Assembly: GCA_029582155.1 (NCBI GenBank)
Contig: CM055895.1
Span: 54,316,464 to 54,380,463 of the forward strand
DNA from: Panopea generosa
Taxonomy: Eukaryota > Mollusca > Bivalvia > Adapedonta > Hiatellidae
Reading direction: 5' to 3'
Length of the DNA: 64,000 bases
The number at the start of each line of letters is the position of its first letter. Position 1 is the stretch's first letter. The notes below the pieces were generated by a model. That model did no database searches, had not been told where the DNA came from, and saw nothing but the letters and a program-made list of their open reading frames with translations. A program made the position numbers and the translations under genes. This document shows positions 49,100 to 60,008 of this stretch, piece after piece.

Positions 49100-49915
49100 C
49101 TTTGTTCTATTTAAACTAAGATCTAGGACTTCCGTGGTAAAAGCTTTTTTAAACGTACTTTTCATAGCAGGAATGTATCAGCTCACAACTGTTAGGTTCA
49201 CCAGCTTGTTTTTTAAACTTGACATGAATTTTTAAAAAAAGAAGTCTTCAAATGCTCATAAATGCATGCATCTTTTTCTATACTGTAAAAGTCTCTTTTC
49301 AACACAAGTGACGTCTTATTGCATTATATGCTATGCCAATTTTTGTTCAACTCATCTGCAGCAAGAAATAAAAGTCTATATGAACCATTTTGAAAACATT
49401 TCAAATCAAATAACAAAGGACTTTTAAGTGTAAGAATCCTGCCACAGTGACAAAAAGGTGCACAACTGTGTAGTCAGACCTTAAGTAAATAACAATAGCA
49501 ATTATTTCGACTGGAGCAATTATCACGTGGACAAATTAACGCTGAAAGGCAGTCAACACATCACACAAAACATCACGTGACATAAAGAACACCAAAGTAT
49601 TTTCAATCTTGATTGTCTGATTTGTTCGTGGGTTTGATATAACACAGATAGTGTACAGGATTGTTTAAATATAAACAATTTGATATCGGCTTTTACGCCC
49701 CTCTGACAATTAGTCGATTTTCACCACAAACTTGGCGTCTATTACATTAATACTGGAAAAACCGTTCCAAACTATAACTTCTTCGGCTTTAAATGACTAG
49801 CACAATAAATAGAATTGCAAAATAATAATAACATGTAACAGAAATTTAGATTTAAACAACGACATCAGCAAATATAAAACATCAATACTGGCAATGAATA
49901 GTCCAAGCATATAAG

Positions 49916-49969
49916 TCACGCTACACGCTTCATGGTCCTTCTGCATGTTACACCATTCGTGGTCATTGT
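49916..49969 (-). CDS. FABP exon 4 (terminal coding exon)
   Basis: Strong acceptor CCCTTTCAG precedes 17 codons and TGA at 49918-49916. The residues TMTTNGVTCRRTMKRVA match the last beta-strand of FABPs, normally ending C-T-R-x-Y. The arginine that contacts the ligand carboxylate is kept, but the following tyrosine position is methionine. Confidence 0.92.
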   Translation of the reverse strand, partial: TMTTNGVTCRRTMKRVA

Positions 49970-52900
49970 CTGAAAGGGAGGAATAAACATGTATCTTTAT
50001 GATAAAACGAGTTTGATGATATCATTTATATAAAAACATGAGAAGATAATGGGTACGGATAGTTTACGCTTTTCGCTTCTATTAGTACAATTGTTATAAA
50101 TAAAAAAAAAATTACAATAAGATGAAATAAGAAACGCTTTTCCATCAAACTAAATATTCAAATGACACTGCAACAATATCCAACATAGAACAATGCATTT
50201 GGCATTACTACAGGCGCTCCAAATATCCAGAAAGAGCGCGTATAAATAATAAAAACTCTTCATCAAATTCACATGGTATTACATAACCTCTGATCTGATT
50301 CTAATGTAACTTATGTATACATTTTCCAGGTTTTGTCGTCGTAAATTCAGTAAACACAACATAACATTGATATGTCCCTGACGCATACAGGTGATAAAGA
50401 GACATATGATAAAGCTGCATATAGTAATGATACCATTGCATTGCAAGACATCTATAAGCATGCCCCTTTAATGAGACAGTCCCGACATAAGCAAACATCT
50501 TGCCTGTCTCAGACTACCGTAAATATACTATATATACACCACTGTAACATTATCCCTTCAAATAATAACTCTACCTTCTCCCTTGGGCATCTCAGTACGA
50601 CTGTTATCTGTAGTGAATATACCTCGCCTTAGCCTTGCGTTGTCGTTTTGATTTGTGTATTACAAGATAACATTCTATCGTGATTTCCTCTTTAGGAATA
50701 TAGATAATTTTGATCAACTACACAGAAGTGAAAGAAACTGTAAGTTGATCAAAATGATATATATTCCTAAAGAGGAAAAATGTCCCAGTCCCCAAAATGG
50801 GGTTGCCATGATAAGATGATATATTAGGGTCCCCTGTGGCCGAGTGGTCCACTTATGTCTACTGACCACTTACATCTTATCCCTTATGTCATGGGCTTGA
50901 GCCAAGCTCGATTTTAAAAATTTTGCCAGTTACTTGCAGAAGGACAGTGGTTCTACGAACTTTCATTTTCAGGTCTTCCTTCAGCAATAAAACTGGATAT
51001 GTCATATATAACATGTCATGTGTTCAAAATGGTTTTAATCCCGATTTCAGAAAAAGATGCCTTTTCTCCTAGTAAACCATTATACATTCATGTTGTTCTG
51101 AATCGTTTCATCACAGAAGTATGACGGTAGTCAGTGTTGATCCGCCCAACGTTAAGGTTAACTGTTGGTCAAAAGTAAAAATCGATTGAAATTAATTACA
51201 TATTTTTAGATTCGTAAGAAAGAGTTAAGTTTGAAACCTGATAAAAACTGCTCAAAGTTTGCTAAGCACCAAAAATACCCAAGTGCATGTTTTACGTTAC
51301 GTATATTGTTGTGAAAATTGTTTGTACTTTGTGGGATGTTGTTCCATTCTTGGACCAGCATGGCACCAAGCTCCTGGACACTTCTTGGCTGGACTTGACG
51401 GGCTGAAATTCCAAGTTGCAACTCATTCCACACATGCTCGATGGGATTGAGGTCAGGGAATCGGGCTGGCCAGTCCAGACGCGCAATCCCCTTCCTCTGA
51501 ATGTACTCCCGGACAGCATGGGCAGCATGAGGACGGGCATTATCGTCCATAAGAATGAACCCATCATCCACTGCACCAGCATGCAATCTTACCTGGGTAT
51601 CCAGAATCTCATCTCTATACCGCTGGGCATTCAGTGTACCCCGGTCAAGAACAATGAGGTATGTACGTCCATCCCAGCTGTTCCTGCCCCAGACTATCAC
51701 GGAGCCGTCATGCTCAGCAATGTTGGCTGCGTAGAATCTCTCCCCTGGCCATTTTCCATACCCTAGCACGCATATCCAATACCTGGACTCATTTGTAATA
51801 AGGACAGGTGGCCAGTCCTCTCTGGTCAATGTCGTGTGAAATATTTGGTGCTTAGCAAACTTTGAGTAGTATATAAATATGGCACTCTTCACGTATAGAA
51901 ACTTTCATTGAAATCGGATGACATTTTCTGCACTTAAACTATCTAAATGTAAGTGGTGCGTTTTCAAAGTCACTGAGTGTATATACAATGTACTTGTGTA
52001 TTACTGATAACCGAAGTTCAAGTTTTATGCAAATGCACGTGTTTGACATACCGTACGGGACTGAATACATTTAGTTTATAATAGGACGGTTCTAAGACAG
52101 GTGCTGTATGTGTATAAACCTCTTCAAAAATGACAACTTAATTATAGGTCTTTGGCTTTCCCGTCCCACGTGGCTAAACGTGAAATTACGTTTCATTGAA
52201 ATTCCAAGAGCGACAGAAATTACTGTGCAAAATCCTGCTAAATTATTAAACAAAAGAAAATATCAACATGTATGAATTTGGATCTACTGATTAACAGATA
52301 TAAATCTAGATTGTTTTTTACTGTTTTTAATTTGGTAGATGGTTTCGTTATTGTCATCTACTGTTGCTCTCACCTGAATCATGTTGTCGCCTTCACGTTT
52401 ACGTTCAATGATCTGCAGCAACCCAGTGTCAGTACGTCTACATTCTAAAAGCATAGCCCCATTCTCCCACCGTGCTACCGCCTGTTACATCAACAAAACA
52501 AAAAGAACTTAACTATTAATCTAGATAAAATGCATTTGCTTTTTGACACGGCACGTGCAGTCTCGTATACAGTATATAGTAATCTAATTATGGTTAACGT
52601 TGTCGTGCATATAATGATGTAATTAAATTAATACAAGCCATATATTCGAGAACATGGTCTGAAAATAATCTTATAACGAGATCTTGATCTGGTAATGTCA
52701 GGGTGACACTGTGCATGACAATTGAACATACATTTAATTAGACACTCAGCCATGTCCTTAATATACGAAGTTGTGATATGTAAGTACAGTTCTGTACGTA
52801 TTATAAGGTCGAAAATCTGAAATCATAATCAATTTTAATATGTCTGAAAATTTTGAAAGACTATTATGTCAATGCATGGGAAGTACGTCACGTGCACCTG

Positions 52901-55900
52901 CTTAATACAGTGCTGGAACGTTATTAAGTGATTTTTCGTTTCGATTTTGGATACATGTGCAGATTTTTATAGATCCCACCGACCTTCTGGGTATTGGAGG
53001 AATCTATTTCACCGATATGTAGCTCAGTGTGACCTATAAAAGTCCAGATTAATTCAAAACAGTTGAACGTCATGTCCGGTAACGTTTACATTTAGAATGA
53101 AGCTCAACTGTTTTAAGGTAATCTGGAATTGTATAGGTCACAATGATCTATATATCGGTGAAATAGAAATCCTCTAGTACCCAGAAGGTTGTTTGGATCT
53201 ATATAATCTGCACATGTACCAAAAATCAAAACGAAAAATCACTTAACCAACGTCTAATGAAAATCCTAACTATAACGGAGAAAACACGTATAATACTATT
53301 GCTCGCCTGGCACCATGTGTTATAATAGCTAAAATATCACGAAGCACCTAAATCAATGTCGCAATGGAGCAAAAAGTATGGATGAATGACAATCGGAGTA
53401 GGTACATAGCATATTGGTGAACTTAAATCCATGTCAGAACAAAACTAATTAATATCTCTAATACCCAGAAGGTCGATGCGAAAAATCTGCATATGTACCC
53501 AAAATCGGAACGAAAAATCATGTAATCAACCTTTGAATCAACGTTGCAACAAATTTAATGCATAACGGATCAAAATAGAATTATTTGATTTAATTTAAAC
53601 TTATTTATTTAACTTCGATTGTGAAACAAGTTCTTACTTTTACAAATCATGCTTAAACTCGTCCTTGGTAGATTTAGTACTAAGCATATTCGAAAAAAAA
53701 ATGTTTTGCTCTAGGACACCACACATGGCCGTGACGGAGGATCGAACCCACGACCCTCTGATTCTTGGTTCGATGCTCTACCAGTGGACCATGCGCTCCA
53801 CAATTCTTTGGTTTATATAATGAAATCTGTACTGTGATCGATCACATGATCGAATATTCGTAAAGATTATAAAATTTCACGATAGTGCCATCTCAAAATG
53901 CATACTCGTACAAATAATAAAATTGAATGAAGTTGGAATCTTCAGATCTTTAAGAAAATCGCATCGTTGGATACCCGCGCGTAATCCATTCCGATACTCT
54001 GCATTTATCACCCGCGGGATATTACACTAGCCTTGCGTTGTTTCTACCATTGAATTCAATATGCAACCATGTGATTGGTTCCTTCACGATTGTTATTCAA
54101 TCGCAACGATAGTTTCACGCAAACGCCGTTTTGATAGGACGTTGTTAAAGTCAGCTGTATTTTGTTCTGTTCTGTTCAAATAGCTAGCGTAAGTCATTTC
54201 CCACGGGTGTTGGATGGAGAGTATCGAAATTGACACCCATGGGTATCCAACGATGGAAAAAGCGACACTTATTAAAAGTCGAAATAGATCGTTTCCAACA
54301 CTGTTTTGTTGATCTAGAAACATTTTAACAATGAGTTGTTCTTACCTTACTGCATTTACCAGCTTTTATTTCAAACTCCTCGCCAAGCTTGAATTCAATC
54401 TTGAAGTGCTGTGTGCCCCTTTCCAATTTCAGATGAATAATGTCCTCCTCCACCCATATCGTTTGGTTGTTTGTGGTGGTATAAGATTTCCGTTCACATT
54501 TTTCAATTCCTGTCTAGAGATCTAGAACACTCAATGATTGCACATAATAGAAAACTATCTACACGTTTTATATCATATCATACCACAGTAAACTATCTAC
54601 ACTTTTATATCATATCATATTATAATAAAATGTCTACACGTTTATATCATACTATATCATAGTAGACTTTCTACCTATTTTATAGCATACCATAGCATAG
54701 TAAACTTTCTACACTTTTTATATCATATCATTTCATAGTAAACTATAAACACTTTTATATCATATCATATTATAGTAAAATATCAACACTTTTATATCAT
54801 ATATATTATATCATAGTAGACTATTTACACTTTTTATAGCATACCATAGCATAGTAAATTTTCTACACTTTTTATATCATAGCATTTCTTAGCAAATCAT
54901 AGCATAGCATATCTTAGCAAATCGTAGCATATCATAGCATAGCATAGCATTGCAAATTATCTACACTTTTTATATCATATCTACACATTGTATATCATAT
55001 CTCATCATATCACATCATATCACATCGTATCGTATCGTTTCGTATCGTATCGTATCGTATCGTATAGAATTGTATCGTATCGTATAGAAATGTATCGTAT
55101 CGAATCGTATCGTATAGTATAGTATCGTGTCTCATCGTGTCATATCATATTATATAATATCATATCATAGCGTTAAATGTATTGAGAGTTTGGTTAAAAC
55201 GCAGGGTAGGGTGTGTTTATCGGTCGTATTGGTCAGTATTATAACATAATATTGCGCCTTGCGTTGCAAATTTGAACAAAAGGCATAAAATGAAATAAAA
55301 TGTGTTATAACAGCTGTCTGCTGTATTCTTAGCGTTATTGGATACCGATGTTCGAGGCTTTATATTGGTTGTCAATAGGTTGTGGAATATGATTAATATA
55401 TGAAATATGAGAATATCTACAAAGAACAAAGGAAGACGCTCTTAAATGTGCTCCGAAAACAAAATAATGTACATTTGATTATTTATGTATCGTTTTTCCG
55501 CGATTTTAATGTGGTTTATCGCCATTTTCAACACCTTTCAGGCTCTATATATATATAACATATCCAGTTTTATTGGTGCAGAAGACCTCAGAATGAATCT
55601 GAATAGAATAACCGTCCTTTCAGTAAGCAACTGATAAACTTTCTGAAATTAATTTGTTTGACCTTATGTCGAGCGGGACTCAAACCTACAACCTCAGCAG
55701 TGAGAGGTAAGTGATCTTGAGACTCACATTTTGCATCGTACAGATGACCACACATCTGTTACAGTGTTACTATGACCGGTGCAAGAAGTGGAGGGTACAT
55801 GTTCAGCAAACCGCGTAAAAGCAGAAGAAAATTAATAATAAGGCATTTAGGAATAGTATATCCAAAATAAATAGATTTAAAGAATTTCGATTAAAGTCTT

Positions 55901-58139
55901 AAAAAACTATGTTATAACTGCGTGCCGCCTATCCTTGATTATGGGTCATCACTTTGGAGTCATAAAATTAACATATATAACACCATTTAAACAACAATAT
56001 CGCCTGTATGTAGCTTGTATTAGCATAAAAAGTGATTTGATTGCATTTATTGAAAACAAAACAAAACTGGTATACAGGCTGAATTGTTTCGGGTGATTAA
56101 AGTATGTATGGAAAGGTGAACTCATGTGTTAAAAGTTTTAATAGGCAATCAGAGGTAATCTTTTTATCATAGAAGACTTGTAATTATATTTGCAAAATAA
56201 TTCTTTTTTGAACTGATGATCGATGATATAGTACTAGTATTGTTGCCATGGTAATTTTAAGCCATATCACCAGAAGAAGAGTAATAAAATAGCTTACATA
56301 TTGTATATATGCACATACTGTAGTTTTTGTGGTTTTGAGGTAAATAGTTCTAAAAAAAAATTAATTGTTATTTTTAATTTTCGAAAACGCGGACGTCGAC
56401 TGAACAACAAAAAATGTTGAAATTGTAAAGGACTTTAATTACATTTACCTTTACATTGAATAATGGACATCTGGTAAGACTGTAACAAAATTGTGTGTCA
56501 GTTATTTGATCCTTTGTTGAAACAGTAGTGTGTCATTCATCGGTTGCATTTCACACAAAAAACCTTATACGGTATTTTTTCTGAAAATACAATCTTGAAT
56601 TCAAGTCGATGACCATGACTATGACATTATAGGATTTCGCTAAGTTTGGGGGTATTGAACGTCTTCAAGTTTTGTACACGTCTTTTGTTCATGTACAGCC
56701 GGTGTATACGGTGAACGCTTTAAATTACGCGATATACTAGAAGCATAAACTTATTAATACTAGCGACTAGGATTAGTATGCTTCTCTTGATAAAAACCAA
56801 CTTTTCCATGCATGTTCAAAAATGTGTGGTAAATTGTTTTATCCCAGAATGTCATGGCAGCGGTAACAGGCGATTAGCGGGGCATACTCCGATACTCTGC
56901 TGAGTAATATTTGAAACCAAAGCCTAAATATTAAAAAGACTAAAAAGTCGAGAGAAGCAATAGAAATGTAACAGGAGGGAGTTACAAATAGGAACATATA
57001 AGTTTCGGATTTAACTGTTCCGTGCGTATAGTAACATAGTTCACTGTGTCTTTTATGTAAAATATCGACCTAATATAGATGTGCAGTCTGGGTCGACATT
57101 TCCCGATGTAGATAAATATATTTAAGGAATGCGTTCTATCCCAATGAAGCATAACATTTGAAAAGTCACCAGAAGTCACCATTTCTACTTTTATTTCTAA
57201 GTAACGTGTAAAGTTCTCACGCTACGCCCCTGGGTAACAACAGTTATGTTTTAAGAATGTAAAAAGTAGTTTTGCATATGAGCAATATTTAGATGTTCTT
57301 CTAAACGGTTAAAGATTGTAAGTTACCAGAATAAGAGTATCTGCACATACTCTCAGAATTAAAACTGGCCGTTATTACATACAGGAAACCATGTTCAAAG
57401 AAACGAGAGATATCATTTTGTTGTATCTCAACTGAGGTGGAAGATAATAATCACTAACCACTTCATTTGCATCTTTCCTGCAACAGTGATTTAAGGAAGA
57501 GTATATAAAAATAAAAGACCTTCCATTTACAAGCTTTTTGAAATTTTTTTAATCAAATGAAAAATGTATTGTAGTCGTAGTTAAACGTTCTCTGAAATTA
57601 AGAAACAATATTTTAAATGTTTAATGTATTTACATTTTTATCGTAAACTAGCTCAGCTAAAGCTAATAAGTATATACAGTTGATAATGAAAGAAAGAATC
57701 ATCGTTTTAGATTAAAAAAATAAATGTGGTTTACCGCCATTTTCAACAAATTACAAGTTATATATGGCATATCCAGTTATATTGGTGGAGGAAGATCTCA
57801 GTTATATTGGTGGAGGAAGATCTCAGTTATATTGGTGGAGGAAGATCTCAGTTATATTGGTGGAGGAAGATCTCAGAACGAATCTGAGTAGAACCGCCGT
57901 CTTTCCTCAAGTCTGGCAAATTTTGTCATATAACGTTTTTGGAGCGGGCGGGACTAGAACGTATGGTAAGAGGTAAGTGATACTAAGACGGTCACGGAGG
58001 AGCCCTGTTTTAACCAATTGATAACTCTGGTCATCCTCTTGTCTTCAGGAACATGAGATTAGAAATATTTCTTGTATTGAATATACTCCTGTTAATATAA
58101 CACCATTAATGTTATCAATTTTTTTAAAAAAATTTTTAA

Positions 58140-58208
<69 letters not shown>

Positions 58209-59542
58209 GCCTGTCTGTCTGTTCATATTTATTCATTCATTAAGTCTCATCATTGTTAACACAATAATAATACAAACTTAATATTATCATTACAGCAAAT
58301 CAATCATGTCATTCTATGTATAGAACAACAAGAGACTAATTAACTAACATATTTTACGAACTATTTCTTTGCATGTAACAAAATAAAAATCTACCATTTA
58401 ACAAACTTTAAATGATTTATCACAAATTAGATTTTGCATTTAATTGTTACAAGTTTGCACATCCGTCGTACAGACGCCCGCACGTGCATTTAAGTGTTAC
58501 ATGATAGCACGTCCTTCGCTCAGACACCCGCCCGTGCATTTAATTTTTAAATGATTGCTCATCCTTTGTACAGACGCCCGCACGTGCGTTTAAGTGTTAC
58601 ATGATAGCACATCCTTCGCGCAGACGCCCGCACGTGCGTTGAACTGTTACATGATTACACATCATTCGTATAGACGTCTGCACGTGCATTTAATTGTTAC
58701 ATGATTGCACATCCTTCGTACAGACGCCCGCTATTACATTTAATTGTAACATTATTGCATATATTTCGTACATACGCCCGCAAGTTTATTTAACTGTTAC
58801 ATGCTTGCACATCTACCGTACAGACGCCCGCACGTGCAATTTATTGTTACATGATTGCACAGCCTTCGTACAGACGCCCACACGTATACTTAACTGTAAC
58901 ATGTTTGCACATCATCCGTACAGACCCTCGCACGTGTATTTAATTTAACACGATTGCATATCTTTCGTACAGACGCCCGCACGTACATTTAGTTGTTATA
59001 TGAATGCAAATCCTTCGTAGAGACGCCCGCACGTGTATTAAATTGTTATAGTATTGCACATCTTTCGTACAGACGCCCGCACGTGCATTAAATTGTTACA
59101 TGATAGCACATCCTTCGTACAAACGCCCGCACGTGTATTTAATTGTTACAATATTGTAAATCCTTCGTACAGACACCCGCACGTGCATTTACTTGTAACA
59201 TGATTACACACCTTTCATACAAGCGCACGCACGTGCATTTAACTAATACATGATTGCACATCCTTCTTACAAACGTCCGCATTTGTATTTAACTAATACG
59301 TGATTGCACATCCTTCGTTCAGACGCCCAGATGTGTATTTAATTGTTACAAGATTTCACATCCTTCGTACAGACGCCCGCATGTGTATTTAATTGTTACA
59401 AACTTGCACATCTTTCGTACAGACGCCCGGATGTGTATTTAATTGTTACAAACTTACCCAACTCAATAAGATAATTGTCCACGTTGTCGCTGCTCTCCAA
59501 TCCCCATGATCCTGCTAGCTCCCGTGCCACCTCCCCAGCCAT
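49916..59542 (-). CDS. Fatty-acid-binding protein (FABP/intracellular lipid-binding family), complete four-exon gene
   Basis: Small cytosolic beta-barrel carrier expected to bind fatty acids or other hydrophobic ligands. Exons 59542-59458 (85 nt), 54509-54346 (164), 52481-52374 (108) and 49969-49916 (54) sum to 411 nt: 136 residues plus TGA, a normal family length. All introns are GT..AG, in phases 1, 0, 0, the classic four-exon FABP layout. Seen: N-terminal family signature ELAGSWGLESSDNVDNYLIE (residues 8-27), the conserved FKLGEEFE in exon 2, a W/G-rich start to exon 3, and the C-terminal GVTCRRTMKRVA that replaces the usual VTCTRVY. The ATG at 59542 is preceded directly by an in-frame TAA, which fixes the start. 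The signature has V where F/Y is usual, and the ligand-binding R-x-Y reads R-x-M. Introns of 4.9, 1.9 and 2.4 kb are filled with repeats. No stop or frameshift is seen, so the gene looks functional. The exact paralogue cannot be told. Confidence 0.94.
50685..50777. repeat. 35-bp stem / 23-nt loop hairpin in FABP intron 3
   Basis: Arms 50685-50719 (TTCCTCTTTAGGAATATAGA...) and 50743-50777 pair with about two mismatches. The size is similar to a pre-miRNA or small foldback repeat. Whether it is transcribed as anything but intron is unknown. Confidence 0.75.
50827..51035 (+). mobile_element. SINE-B copy in FABP intron 3
   Basis: Head CCTGTGGCCGAGTGGTCC, core GCCAGTTACTTGCAGAAGGA, 3' part AATAAAACTGGATATGTC. 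Oriented opposite to the FABP gene. Confidence 0.83.
51242..51873 (-). mobile_element. Internally deleted Tc1 element in FABP intron 3
   Basis: Matching terminal inverted repeats (left CTCAAAGTTTGCTAAGCACC at 51251, right its complement ending about 51868) next to TA. The minus-strand coding part begins almost directly after the right repeat with LTREDWPPVLITNESRYW and continues through MDDNARPHAAH and FPDLNPIEHVW (E 34 residues after D). The N-terminal DNA-binding half is gone and the first catalytic Asp is Asn. The frame from the right repeat through the core is uninterrupted. Confidence 0.87.
52374..52481 (-). CDS. FABP exon 3
   Basis: Acceptor GTAACAG precedes a 36-codon exon that ends CAG|GTGAGA; phase 0 on both sides. 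It begins AVARWENG, matching the family's start of exon 3 (usually a T-W-[ED]-[GN]-G type motif), and carries IIERKRE, whose first R is a plausible equivalent of the fatty-acid-contacting Arg106. The family usually has 34 codons here, so this exon is two codons longer. Confidence 0.92.
52916..53262. mobile_element. Long foldback (hairpin) element in FABP intron 2
   Basis: Two arms of roughly 140-150 bp (52916-53065 and 53110-53262) are imperfect reverse complements, with matched blocks such as GTGATTTTTCGTTT / complement, ACCTTCTGGGTA / complement and CAAAACAGTTGA / complement, around a short loop. A further single-arm copy is at 53456-53545. Confidence 0.8.
53456..53545. repeat. Single arm of the foldback family
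   Basis: ATACCCAGAAGGTCGATG..., ATCTGCATATGTACCCAAAA and GAACGAAAAATCATGTAATC match the right arm of the 52.9-kb foldback element. Confidence 0.65.
53592..53806 (-). mobile_element. SINE-D in FABP intron 2
   Basis: tRNA-like head on the minus strand near 53804-53725 (A box TGGTAGAGC, B box GGTTCGATCC) and a tail at 53592-53630 whose plus strand reads TTATTTAACTTCGATTGTGA. Related pieces at 47.1 and 47.7 kb show it is repetitive. Confidence 0.65.
54346..54509 (-). CDS. FABP exon 2
   Basis: Acceptor ACAG lies just above 54509 and the donor is AAG|GTAAGA at 54345. The two leading bases complete a Gly codon with exon 1, and the exon ends in phase 0. An overlapping donor 5 bp earlier (GTAAGG) would break the phase. 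It encodes the middle strands, with an IWVEEDIIHLKLE stretch and the hallmark FKLGEEFE. Spacing from the exon 1 glycine to GEEF is within one residue of typical FABPs. Confidence 0.93.
54560..55165 (+). repeat. AT-rich degenerate array with CGTAT pentamers (FABP intron 1)
   Basis: 54560-54880 has roughly 50-60-bp units with CTACAC-TTTTATATCATATC and CATAGTAAACT. 54890-55165 grades into ATAGC, ATCAC and then CGTAT pentamers. Confidence 0.8.
55510..55745 (-). mobile_element. SINE-B copy in FABP intron 1
   Basis: Same family in FABP orientation: complement of ACATATCCAGTTTTATTGGT near 55559, then the core region and a tRNA-like head with the B box (complement of GCGGGACTCAAACC) near 55673-55690. 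Confidence 0.78.
57724..58007 (-). mobile_element. SINE-B copy with an internal 25-bp expansion
   Basis: Has the SINE-B 3' part, core and head (complement of GTCACGGAGGAGCCCTG at the far end). A 25-bp segment starting AGTTATATTGGTGGAGGAAG is tandemly repeated four times (57775-57874) inside it, where other copies have one. Confidence 0.82.
57775..57874 (+). repeat. 25-bp x 4 tandem repeat within SINE-B
   Basis: Four identical copies of a 25-bp unit (AGTTATATTGGTGGAGGAAG plus ATCTC). Confidence 0.93.
58141..58222 (+). repeat. GTCT tetranucleotide microsatellite
   Basis: About 20 copies of GTCT with one C variant, in FABP intron 1. Confidence 0.95.
58443..59457 (+). repeat. 50-bp minisatellite, 20 units, abutting the FABP exon 1 donor
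   Basis: Units of exactly 50 bp with ACATCCTTCGTACAGACGCC then CGCACGTGCATTTAATTGTT. About half of the units keep CACGTG, often as palindromic GCACGTGC. The last unit runs into the FABP 5' splice site (GTTACAAACTTACCC). Confidence 0.93.
59458..59542 (-). CDS. FABP exon 1 (start codon to first intron)
   Basis: Encodes the first 28 codons plus one base. ATG is at 59542-59540 with G at +4 and an in-frame TAA immediately upstream. The exon ends TTG-G before the donor GTAAGT at 59457-59452, giving a phase 1 intron as in other FABP genes. The residues include the G-x-W and D-N-x-D-N-Y core of the family signature that forms beta-strand A and the helix-turn-helix lid start. Confidence 0.93.
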
Positions 59543-59590
59543 TTAATCCAGTTAACGTTATTATATTAGTATGTGTAGTGTTCCGCATGC

Positions 59591-59605
59591 GCTATTTAAA
59601 AAATC
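59591..59605 (-). promoter_or_regulatory. Possible TATA-like A/T element upstream of FABP
   Basis: Minus-strand GATTTTTTAAATAGC lies about 50-63 bases before the FABP ATG, a plausible distance for a core promoter with a short 5' UTR. The window is AT-rich, so such strings arise by chance. A further upstream untranslated exon is not excluded. Confidence 0.2.
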
Positions 59606-59862
59606 TGAATAGCTCAAGTTAAATGGCTTTGCTGAACTACAATTATTAATTCCATTCCGCAAGACACTTGTAAGTAATTCATGCTGTATCACTGTTGCAT
59701 AGCATCTGTGTGATAACCCCCAATTCATTGCTGTGCATTTATAATATATTCTAACTGCGGTAGCAATCTAGAACACTGATCCGGATACTATCTAGGAGAT
59801 GGGGTTATAATATAGTAACAGGTAGATAGGGTTGTCCGACTTAATAACACGAGGGCGATATA

Positions 59863-59975
59863 TAGAACAGAACAGAACATATCTTTTATTTGACTTATAC
59901 ATAGTACATCGTCATAACTATACATTTGTTAACAAATATATTTAGATCATGTCACGTGGAAACACAGAAACACAG

Positions 59976-60008
<33 letters not shown>

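Larger units (their letters stand above)
47756..49915. other. No gene recognised; includes presumed FABP 3' UTR
   Basis: AT-rich. The part above about 49094 is the likely FABP 3' untranslated region. Below that only the 48.9-kb dispersed repeat was seen. Confidence 0.5.
54510..59457 (-). other. FABP intron 1, repeat-filled
   Basis: A 4.9-kb intron containing an AT-rich degenerate ATC/ATAT array and CGTAT pentamer tract (54560-55165), two SINE-B copies (55510-55745 and 57724-58007), a GTCT microsatellite (58141-58222) and a 20-unit 50-bp minisatellite running up to the 5' splice site. Between about 55750 and 57720 no gene or repeat is recognised. Confidence 0.85.

Noticed and set aside
51416-51766. 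Plus-strand frame of 116 codons
   Set aside because: Antisense shadow of the Tc1 transposase on the minus strand.
58045-58236. TDRQ-repeat protein on the minus strand
   Set aside because: Translation of the GTCT microsatellite inside FABP intron 1.
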